Positions 1-5,651 of a stretch of 6,960 bases of DNA are shown piece by piece; position 1 is the stretch's first letter; every line of letters starts with the position of its first letter. The translations under genes and the position numbers were made by a program. The stretch is from Candidatus Ectomicrobium neotermitis (GTDB lineage Bacteria; Elusimicrobiota; Endomicrobiia; Endomicrobiales; Endomicrobiaceae): positions 1 through 6,960 of the forward strand of contig JAITBH010000099.1 of assembly GCA_031283745.1 (NCBI GenBank), written 5' to 3'. Below the pieces are notes generated by a model. That model was given only the letters and a program-made list of their open reading frames with translations, was not told the origin of the DNA and did no database searches.

Positions 1-248
1 CGTTTGCCATAGGTATTGCACGGCTCAAGCGTCACATAAAGATCGGCGGCGGCGGCATTTTTGCCCGCTTGGGCTAAGGCATTTATCTCAGCGTGAGGTC
101 CGCCGAAAAATTCATGATAGCCCTGCCCCACGATTTTATTGTCCTTAACTATCACACAGCCGACTTGGGGGTTTGGATAAACACCGCTACCCCCATTTTG
201 GGCAAGTTTGACGGCAGTTTTCATATACATTTTGCAGGTCTTATTCAT
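1..248 (-). CDS. ribD: RibD, riboflavin deaminase/reductase (N-terminal deaminase part, cut by window edge)
   Basis: RibD carries out the second and third steps of riboflavin synthesis in the cytoplasm: deamination of the pyrimidine made from GTP, then reduction of its ribose side chain. Only the first 82 codons are here; the gene runs off the left edge. Visible are the family signature YPNPQVGCVIVKDNKIVGQG (residues 24-43), the zinc-site HAE at 52-54 with His52 as ligand and Glu54 as proton shuttle, and the start of the second zinc motif, TLEPC (Cys77). After Cys77 the sequence reads NTYGK, where many RibD proteins have xHxGR; that histidine is not a zinc ligand, so this looks like a tolerated variant. 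The start at 248 is chosen because GGGAG lies 7 nt upstream and the family begins here. An FMN riboswitch plus terminator precedes it, which independently supports the call. Whether the reductase domain follows cannot be seen. Confidence 0.93.
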   Translation of the reverse strand, partial: MNKTCKMYMKTAVKLAQNGGSGVYPNPQVGCVIVKDNKIVGQGYHEFFGGPHAEINALAQAGKNAAAADLYVTLEPCNTYGK

Positions 249-277
249 GTCAATCTCCCGATTTTTTGCCAACACAT

Positions 278-310
278 AAAAAAAGCCCCCGATATGGTCT
301 ATCAGGGGCT
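278..310 (-). terminator. Intrinsic terminator of the FMN riboswitch, in the ribD leader
   Basis: On the minus strand a stem AGCCCC/GGGGCT (284-289 with 305-310), extended by TATC/GATA around a 5-nt loop with one internal mismatch, is followed directly by a run of six to seven U (278-283). It lies between the riboswitch and the ribD start, the usual place for a transcription-attenuation terminator: FMN bound means the stem forms and transcription stops. The GGGG in the riboswitch 5' end could pair with the CCCC of the terminator arm as an antiterminator, but this is inferred and not modelled. The plus strand also has a T-run after the stem (313-320), so the element could terminate both ways. 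Confidence 0.85.
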
Positions 311-330
311 ACTTTTTTTTGACTATTGAT

Positions 331-458
331 CTTCTCTCATCCGGACTTTAACCGTCGGCATCAGAATTTCACTGATTCAGTCGTTATTTCTAACGAGTCG
401 CAGGCTTTGAGGCTTTTGCCCCATTTACTGCCGGTAAGGACTTTCACCTTCCCCGAAG
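331..458 (-). ncRNA. FMN riboswitch (RFN element)
   Basis: Read on the minus strand, the conserved RFN blocks appear in order: CTTCGGGG at the 5' end (451-458), the GGTGAAAGTCC block, ACCGGCAGT, AAGCCTGCGA, a variable hairpin (CGTTAGAAATAACG), ATCAGTGAAATTCTGAT, GCCGACGGTTAAAGTCCGG and the closing GATGAGAGAAG (331-341). The 5' CTTC and 3' GAAG close helix P1. This family binds flavin mononucleotide and represses riboflavin synthesis or transport genes. Here it sits 83 nt upstream of ribD with a terminator between, so it should act at transcription. Nothing in the conserved core looks missing. Confidence 0.97.
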
Positions 459-473
459 TATTTACGATTTCAA

Positions 474-1214
474 TTACAACTTGAACTTATAACCAGCACT
501 GACACCTACTTTGCGATACGACAACTTAAATTCTTGTCTTGCTGAGGCAGTCCATGGTTGGTTGTTGTCATCATCATATCCGCTCATTTCATATCTATAC
601 ACTGCTGAGGACTGTATTTGTGCATATGAGAGCTGGAGGATTAAGCCGAAAGGAAACTCATATCCTGTCGCAAGGTCGAAATATAGACCTCCATCAAGCG
701 TCTCTTTTGTCTTAGGGTCCCCGAAAATTTTCTGAAAATTATCATCCCAAGATATGTAGAACAAGCTATAGCCGATATTTCCCTTAACAAAGATGTTACT
801 GAGGATGTTACTGAGGATATTACTGAGATTGTCAGGAAACGGATTAGCCTGAAGGGTGAAATAAAAGGGAACATAGCCAAAAGCAGGCTGACCGTTTGCA
901 TATTCCTCTATCAACTTAAATTCATCCGTTCCGCCAGTGGCTATATAGCCAAAGCCAAACCCTGCTTTAAATATTGGGGTGAGGCTGCCCAACATTTCGG
1001 CAGAAAAAGAAACTCCCGAGCCGGGAAGTCCTGTTATGCTGTCTTGTGATGATTCGTCAAATAGAGTTTCATTGCCTATAGAGAGTGATGAGCGGGTATA
1101 GAGGGTTCCAAAGAGATAATTAATATCTTCACCTAATTTCAGGTTAATTTCTGAGGCAAAAGCTCCGCTAACTGTAAAAATGACAGCCAAAATCGCTAAA
1201 AAAATCTTTTTCAT
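474..1214 (-). CDS. Outer-membrane beta-barrel protein, 246 aa, function unknown
   Basis: A predicted exported protein. Residues 1-20 form a Sec signal peptide: MKKIF, a hydrophobic core, then SGAFA with likely cleavage before SEIN. The mature part of about 226 residues alternates short amphipathic strands (e.g. FKAGFGFGYIATGG, YVPFYFTLQANPF, FVKGNIGYSLFYI, LYFDLATGYEFPFGLILQLSY) with polar loops, and ends in a strand KVGVSAGYKFKL. This is the pattern of a small outer-membrane barrel, perhaps eight strands. The last residue is Leu instead of the usual Phe. A 12-bp tandem repeat encodes LSNI three times (residues 130-141). The start is supported by AAGGAG about 8 nt upstream. I cannot name the substrate or family; OmpW/OprF-like folds are possible. 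The stop lies only 15 nt from the FMN riboswitch, with no terminator of its own visible between them. Confidence 0.85.
   Translation of the reverse strand: MKKIFLAILAVIFTVSGAFASEINLKLGEDINYLFGTLYTRSSLSIGNETLFDESSQDSITGLPGSGVSFSAEMLGSLTPIFKAGFGFGYIATGGTDEFKLIEEYANGQPAFGYVPFYFTLQANPFPDNLSNILSNILSNIFVKGNIGYSLFYISWDDNFQKIFGDPKTKETLDGGLYFDLATGYEFPFGLILQLSYAQIQSSAVYRYEMSGYDDDNNQPWTASARQEFKLSYRKVGVSAGYKFKL
792..827. repeat. 12-bp tandem repeat, three copies, inside the barrel gene
   Basis: The unit GATGTTACTGAG occurs at 792-803 and 804-815 exactly, and at 816-827 with one change (GATATTACTGAG). It is in frame with the minus-strand gene and encodes LSNI repeated three times, so gain or loss of a copy changes the protein by four residues without a frameshift. 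It lies in what looks like a turn or loop between two predicted strands. Confidence 0.9.
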
Positions 1215-1284
1215 ACGCTTTTCTCCTTATATGTTTGCATATTTATGTTTTTTTGAATGCTACTGATATAGCACGACGGGGTTT

Positions 1285-1314
1285 TTTATAGCATATTTTC
1301 TATAAAATGCCCAA
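1285..1314 (-). promoter_or_regulatory. Promoter candidate for the 246-aa barrel gene, with inverted repeat
   Basis: On the minus strand there is a -35-like TTGGGC (1309-1314), an 18-bp spacer, and an extended -10 TGC-TATAAA (hexamer 1285-1290). Transcription would start near 1278, giving a leader of about 64 nt. A perfect 8-bp inverted repeat, TTTTATAG (1284-1291) and CTATAAAA (1300-1307) with an 8-nt gap, covers the -10 and half the spacer, and may be an operator. It could equally be chance symmetry in AT-rich DNA. Confidence 0.5.
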
Positions 1315-1321
1315 AATAGTC

Positions 1322-1330
1322 TGTGGATAA
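1322..1330 (-). other. Sequence matching the DnaA-box consensus
   Basis: TGTGGATAA on the plus strand is the exact complement of the classical DnaA box TTATCCACA. Three weaker relatives with the same orientation follow: GGTGTATAA (1376-1384), GGTGAATAA (1414-1422) and AGTGCATAA (1426-1434). Each differs from TGTGNATAA only at its first base. Binding is not shown; this may regulate the flanking genes, belong to an origin, or be chance. Confidence 0.4.
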
Positions 1331-1357
1331 ATAGCGAGTATTCATATAAAAAAATGG

Positions 1358-1385
1358 TTAAAAATGATGAACAGCGGTGTATAAT
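1358..1385 (+). promoter_or_regulatory. Promoter candidate for the plus-strand cluster
   Basis: A perfect -10 hexamer TATAAT lies at 1380-1385. The -35 is weak (TTAAAA at 1358-1363 with a 16-bp spacer). The start would be near 1392, leaving a 5' leader of about 100 nt before the ATG at 1493. A second, poorer option is TTGAGA (1405-1410) with CATAAA (1430-1435) at a 19-bp spacing. One DnaA-box-like site overlaps the TATAAT. Confidence 0.5.
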
Positions 1386-1492
1386 TAGACAAATAACCAT
1401 ATATTTGAGAATAGGTGAATAAATTAGTGCATAAATTGCTAAACTCAAAAACATAGTGAAGCTGTTAATACTTGAAAATAAGGAGATTTTCT

Positions 1493-3283
1493 ATGAAAAA
1501 AATAGTTTTTTCGTTTTTTGTTGCGGCTTGGACTGTCTCATCTGCCTTTGCTGTCTCTTTTGATACTAAAGAGGACCGAATAATGGTTTGGGGCATCAGG
1601 CCGATGGGTATGGGTGGAGCTTTTACAGCCATTGCAGACGATGAAAACGCTATTTTTTATAACCCCGCAGGCATCACGCAACGTCAAAGCTGGCTTTTGC
1701 AGATGCTTTCTATAGATGTCAGCGTAAGCGGCGAGACCCTTAATACTGTGCAAGACCTTCAAAAAGTCCTCAATGACGAAAATTCTGGAACCGATAAAGG
1801 CATATCTATAGATGGGATTCAGAGAGCTGTGGATACTATTAGCGGCAAAGATATAAGTTTATCGATTTCAGCCCCGAACATTTTCTTTATTTCGGGTCCT
1901 TTGGACTTTGAGGCAAACTCTTTAAATTTTGGTTTGGGGGAGTATTCATTTGCAGAGGTGGGGGCAAGGCTGGATTTCACGGTTCCTGACTATATATTCC
2001 AGCTGGCTAAAACCGCAGAAAAGCAAAAACTCACCGAAGAGGACATTTTCACAATCATGCCGCCAGATATACTCCAAAAGTTGGGTGTTGAAGATCTCAC
2101 CATTGATGAGATAGTGGCTCTTGTCGCTGCTGGGGATTACGATGAAATTTATGACCACTTAAATGATGATGCAAGAAAAATAGTGGATAAGTTGGAAGGC
2201 GGTAATTTTGATTTGGAAGAAATTGTTGACGAGCTTACAGCGAAGTTGGATTTAAACCAGAATATGGAGGCAGCTGGAATAATCAATGTCTATGCAACTG
2301 GAGTTTTAGATGCCCCAATAGCTGTGAGAATAAAGGAACTGCCCGTCCCCGGCGAGCTGTCTCTTGGCGTAAATCTCAAATACATATACAGGGTGAAGGC
2401 AAAAAAGTTGGTCAGCCTTGCTGCGGATGATATTGGCAATTTGGAGAACAGTTTCGACTCCATCAATGTAGCGGTTTTGCAGGGCAATGGCATCGGTGTC
2501 GACTTGGGTGCTATATACCATTTTACCCCCCAGTGGAATTTTGGTTTTCAAATCTCCGATGCTTACACGAAAATCGATTACAACAAGGTTCTTTTCAAGT
2601 ATTCCAAAGATAAAGAAGATGAAGATTTTACCCACACCTCCACAATAGATCCTGAGCTAAATGTCGGTGTCGCTTATACACCAGAGCGGTTTTATTTTTG
2701 GCCGGGTCATTATTTCGACACGAAAAATAGATTTACTTTTGCCCTTGATATTAGAGATTTGACAGGCAATTATGAGAACAGCGAGTTTCAAAGGCAGCTT
2801 CATGCAGGTGTAGAGTATCGGTTGTGGATGTTTGCTTTAAGAGCAGGTCTCAATAAACTCCATCCAACTTTTGGTTTGGGCATCGAATTTAGCTGGTTTC
2901 AGTTGGGCTATGCTTTCTACGGAGAAGACAGCTATTTATCAAGAGCTGTAGGTAAAGAAAAAACCGTTTATTATCACGAACTTTTAATTGCATTTAAGTT
3001 TGGACACCACGATGGAAAACCGTTCGGCAGCGATGCGAAACCTTCCCAATCTGACCCGCAAAACACCCCGCCTCAAGATACTGCCCCAGCAACCCCAGCA
3101 AAAAACAGTGCTATCGGCAATCCTGCCCCAGCAATTCCAGCACCGCAGCTACCCTCTTTGGTAGACCAGCCTCAGCCTCAGCCCAACTCGGTTCCTGCTT
3201 ATGACAATCAGCAGCAAAATTTCCCAGCTGATTCGGATATTGATTTTCAAGAGCAGCAACAAGAAGAAGTGCGATATTTCTAA
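1493..3283 (+). CDS. Large outer-membrane beta-barrel protein, FadL/PorV/TraF_2-like, 596 aa
   Basis: A predicted outer-membrane protein. Residues 1-20 form a Sec signal peptide ending SSAFA. Next comes RPMGMGGAFTAIADDENAIFYNPAG (36-60), the N-terminal signature shared by FadL/OMPP1, PorV/PorQ, UPF0164 and TraF_2 barrels. Amphipathic strands fill roughly 120-165 and 280-504. Between them, about 168-262, is an acidic helical insert rich in Asp, Glu, Leu and Lys. The last strand, YYHELLIAFKFG, ends near 504 and is followed by about 90 residues rich in Pro, Gln, Ala and Asn, probably a disordered tail, ending in RYF. The start at 1493 has AAGGAG 7 nt upstream and gives a clean signal peptide; an upstream TTG at 1472 in the same frame does not. 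The role could be hydrophobic-compound transport or support of an envelope system; the substrate is unknown. It is first in a cluster with prfB 26 nt downstream. Confidence 0.85.
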   Translation: MKKIVFSFFVAAWTVSSAFAVSFDTKEDRIMVWGIRPMGMGGAFTAIADDENAIFYNPAGITQRQSWLLQMLSIDVSVSGETLNTVQDLQKVLNDENSGTDKGISIDGIQRAVDTISGKDISLSISAPNIFFISGPLDFEANSLNFGLGEYSFAEVGARLDFTVPDYIFQLAKTAEKQKLTEEDIFTIMPPDILQKLGVEDLTIDEIVALVAAGDYDEIYDHLNDDARKIVDKLEGGNFDLEEIVDELTAKLDLNQNMEAAGIINVYATGVLDAPIAVRIKELPVPGELSLGVNLKYIYRVKAKKLVSLAADDIGNLENSFDSINVAVLQGNGIGVDLGAIYHFTPQWNFGFQISDAYTKIDYNKVLFKYSKDKEDEDFTHTSTIDPELNVGVAYTPERFYFWPGHYFDTKNRFTFALDIRDLTGNYENSEFQRQLHAGVEYRLWMFALRAGLNKLHPTFGLGIEFSWFQLGYAFYGEDSYLSRAVGKEKTVYYHELLIAFKFGHHDGKPFGSDAKPSQSDPQNTPPQDTAPATPAKNSAIGNPAPAIPAPQLPSLVDQPQPQPNSVPAYDNQQQNFPADSDIDFQEQQQEEVRYF

Positions 3284-3309
3284 TCAAATAAAGTTTGGAG
3301 GAGAGCAAA

Positions 3310-4402
3310 ATGTTGACGAGTTTGAAAGAAAGAATATCCTCTTTAAGGGGGTCTCTTTGATATTGATGGAAAGCTAAAGCAAGTCAAAGAGCTTGAGGGA
3401 AAAATTTCGGAAGCGGGTTTTTGGAATGATCAAAGCACAGCCAGAAAAACAATGTCCCAAACAGACGCTTTGAAAAATTTATGCGGGACTTGGGAAAAGT
3501 TGAACTCTCAAATCGACGAGCTTTTGCAACTTGAAGAAATTGCAAACTCCGAAAATGACGAAAATATGGTCAAAGAAATTCAAGCCGACACTCTTAGGAT
3601 GAATAAAGAGTTGTCGGCTTTTGAGATTCACAACCAACTCGGCGGAGAGTTCGATAGAAACAATGCGATCTTTGCAATTCATGCAGGCGCCGGCGGAACA
3701 GAATCTTGCGATTGGGCCCAAATGCTTTCCCGTATGTATTTGCGATGGGCTGAGGCTAAAGGGTTTAGCGTAGAAACTGTCGACAGCCTTGACGGAGATG
3801 AGGCAGGTCTAAAAAGTATAACGATGATCATCAAAGGTAACTTCGCTTACGGTTTGCTTCAATCTGAAATTGGCGTTCATCGGCTTGTCCGCATTTCCCC
3901 TTTTGATTCAAATAAACGCAGGCACACTTCTTTTGCAAGTGTTGATGTGATACCCGAAGTTTCAGACGACACGGACATAATAATTGAAGATAAAGATATA
4001 AGAATAGACACCTATCGAGCCTCAGGGGCGGGCGGGCAGCACATCAACAAAACAGATTCTGCTGTTCGCATCACGCACTTGCCGACAGGCATAGTTGTGC
4101 AATCTCAAAACGATCGTTCTCAAATAAAAAATAGAGCAACAGCGATGAAACTTTTGATTGCAAAACTTTATGAACTCCGCCGCGAAAAGCAGCGAGAATC
4201 TTATGAGAAACATTACAATGAAAAAGGAGCGATTGAGTGGGGCAGCCAAATTCGCTCCTATGTTTTTATGCCGTATCAGATGGTTAAAGATCATAGAACT
4301 GGCTGCGAGACGGGTCAGGTAAATGCAGTTATGGATGGAGACTTAGACGAATTTATAAATCAATTTCTAATATGGAAAATTTCTAAAAAGGGAGCAAAAT
4401 AA
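3310..4402 (+). CDS. prfB: Peptide chain release factor 2 (RF2), with +1 programmed frameshift
   Basis: RF2 releases finished proteins at UGA and UAA stop codons on the ribosome. Translation starts at 3310 (GGAGGAG 6 nt upstream) and reads 16 codons ending LRGSL, then meets an in-frame UGA at 3358-3360. A +1 shift at CTT-T-GAT resumes at 3359 and runs to the TAA at 4400-4402, for 363 residues in all; E. coli RF2 has 365. Key motifs in the full protein are the stop-codon-reading SPF (196-198, in VHRLVRISPFDSNKRRHTSF) and the catalytic GGQ (241-243, in SGAGGQHINKTDSAVRITH). SPF marks RF2, as RF1 has PxT. Annotated from the ATG at 3452 the protein would lose its first 47 residues, including most of the N-terminal helical domain. 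The gap to the next gene is 1 nt, so coupling is likely. Expression should be autoregulated through the frameshift. Confidence 0.97.
3346..3361 (+). promoter_or_regulatory. prfB programmed +1 frameshift site
   Basis: The site has the three classical parts: an internal Shine-Dalgarno-like AGGGGG (3346-3351), a 3-nt spacer TCT, and the slippery CTT followed by TGA (3355-3360) with a T after it. Spacing is the same as in E. coli (AGGGGG-TAT-CTT-TGA). When RF2 is scarce, the ribosome pauses at UGA and slips one base forward to read GAT, completing RF2. The peptide around the shift, LRGSL then DIDGK, also resembles E. coli LRGYL then D. Confidence 0.97.
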
Positions 4403-4403
4403 A

Positions 4404-5651
4404 ATGAATTGGTTGGCACACATATTAAATAACATCGAAATAATGCAGGGGTATCCGTTGATTGCAATCGAGATACTAATCTTTGTAATTCTTCTGTTTT
4501 TTCTTAGCTTGACAGCTTTTGTCCTGCGGAGAATTTCCCGCAAATATTTTTACAACAAACTCATTCAGCTAAAGGATCCTCACTGGAATAAAGCGATTAA
4601 AGATACTGATGTTATCACGACGATAGGTTATTTGGTTTTGGGCTTTGTGTTTGTGTTTGGAGTAGACTTTTTGTTAGCGGATTCTTATCCAACGATAACC
4701 AGAATAATGAGCAAAGTCATCAGCGTTTACTTTCAAATTTCGATTTTGATTTTGTTAAACAAAATGCTCGGAGTGCTAATTATCGTCAATGCCTCAAACC
4801 CTCATGTTCCCCTCAAAGGTATCCTTCAATTTGTAAAAATATTTTTTAACTTCTTTGGCATATTGATAATTTTGGCTTTCTTTATCGGAAAGGAACCGAC
4901 ATATTTCATATCGGCTTTGGGGCTTATAGCGTCAATTTTGTTGATAGTTTTTAAGGATACGATTTTGGGTTTAACGGCGAGCTGGCAGTTAGCGATGAAC
5001 AAGATGCTTTATATCGGAGATTGGATAACAATGCCGCAGCATAATGTCGACGGAGAGGTTTCAGATATTTCTTTGACAACGGTGTCCGTGAAAAATTTTG
5101 ACAACACTATTATCAGTGTTCCCGCTTACGATTTAATTTCGAACTCATTTCAAAATTGGAAGGGTATGCAGGAAAGCGGAGCAAGACGAATAAAGAGAGC
5201 AATGTTTATAGACATTCAAAGCATCAAATTTCTTGACAATCATATGATCGACAGGCTTAAAAAAATCGAGCTGATAAAAGATTATTTGATGGCAAAAGAA
5301 AATGAGCTTAAAGAGATAAACGCAAAGCATGATGTCAAAAGCAATATGATAAATGGAATGGGTTTAACAAACATCGGGACATTTAGAGTTTACTGTGAGG
5401 CTTATGTAAAAAGCAGAACTTTTATTAACTTGAAATTTACCGCGATGGTGAGGCAGCTTCCGACGAGTGCTCAAGGTTTGCCCCTTGAAATTTATTGTTT
5501 TGCCAACACCACAGATTGGACTCTCTATGAAAAATATCAGTCAGATATTTTCGACCATTTGTTGGCAGTGATGGAAGAATTTGACCTCAATATTTTCCAA
5601 GAAATTTCGGGCAACTTAAACAATGTTGTTGGAAAACATACTGATGAATAA
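4404..5651 (+). CDS. ybdG: MscS-family mechanosensitive channel, YbdG-like
   Basis: A predicted inner-membrane channel that opens under membrane tension and lets solutes out during osmotic downshock. At 415 residues it has the length of E. coli YbdG, a miniconductance (MscM-type) channel. About five hydrophobic segments appear: roughly 18-41, 71-92, 103-128, 143-162 and 166-188. The last merges into the MscS core: the pore-lining helix, then LGLTASWQLAMNKMLYIGDWITMP (188-211) and the beta domain DISLTTVSVKNFDNTIISVPAYDLISNSFQNWKGM (221-255). ESGARRIKRAMFIDIQSIKF follows, also as in YbdG. The C-terminal part (about 265-415) is the cytoplasmic region. GGGAG sits 9 nt before the ATG, inside the end of prfB, and the prfB stop is one base away (TAA-A-ATG), so translation is probably coupled. 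Strict orthology to YbdG is inferred from motifs and length only. Confidence 0.9.
   Translation: MNWLAHILNNIEIMQGYPLIAIEILIFVILLFFLSLTAFVLRRISRKYFYNKLIQLKDPHWNKAIKDTDVITTIGYLVLGFVFVFGVDFLLADSYPTITRIMSKVISVYFQISILILLNKMLGVLIIVNASNPHVPLKGILQFVKIFFNFFGILIILAFFIGKEPTYFISALGLIASILLIVFKDTILGLTASWQLAMNKMLYIGDWITMPQHNVDGEVSDISLTTVSVKNFDNTIISVPAYDLISNSFQNWKGMQESGARRIKRAMFIDIQSIKFLDNHMIDRLKKIELIKDYLMAKENELKEINAKHDVKSNMINGMGLTNIGTFRVYCEAYVKSRTFINLKFTAMVRQLPTSAQGLPLEIYCFANTTDWTLYEKYQSDIFDHLLAVMEEFDLNIFQEISGNLNNVVGKHTDE

Larger units (their letters stand above)
1215..1492. other. AT-rich divergent intergenic region
   Basis: These 278 bases separate two outward-pointing membrane-protein genes and contain no convincing coding region. 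They hold a promoter candidate for each direction, an 8-bp inverted repeat (1284-1307), a short hairpin in the minus-strand leader (TGCTA 1258-1262 with TAGCA 1269-1273), and several DnaA-box-like 9-mers in one orientation. The stretch is visibly richer in A and T than the flanking genes. Confidence 0.8.

Noticed and set aside
93..329. Plus-strand 78-codon reading frame at the left edge
   Set aside because: It lies antisense to ribD and its terminator; ribD motifs on the other strand are clear and this frame has no start signal.
1260..1454. Minus-strand 64-codon reading frame in the divergent region
   Set aside because: AT-rich, no Shine-Dalgarno, and it overlaps the promoter candidates; its hydrophobic look comes from base composition.
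1472..1492. Upstream TTG start adding seven residues to the large barrel protein
   Set aside because: It would read through the AAGGAG ribosome site and put charged residues (MKIRRFS) before an otherwise standard signal peptide; ATG at 1493 fits better.
2306..2635. Minus-strand 109-codon reading frame within the large barrel gene
   Set aside because: It is the antisense shadow of a convincing coding frame, with no ribosome site or recognisable motif.
3358..3360. In-frame TGA as a disabling mutation or as recoded tryptophan/selenocysteine
   Set aside because: The exact RF2 frameshift context explains it, and the downstream sequence continues in the +1 frame, not the zero frame.
3452..4402. 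prfB as a normal 316-codon gene starting at 3452
   Set aside because: RF2-type sequence continues upstream to 3310 through the frameshift site, and no Shine-Dalgarno precedes 3452.
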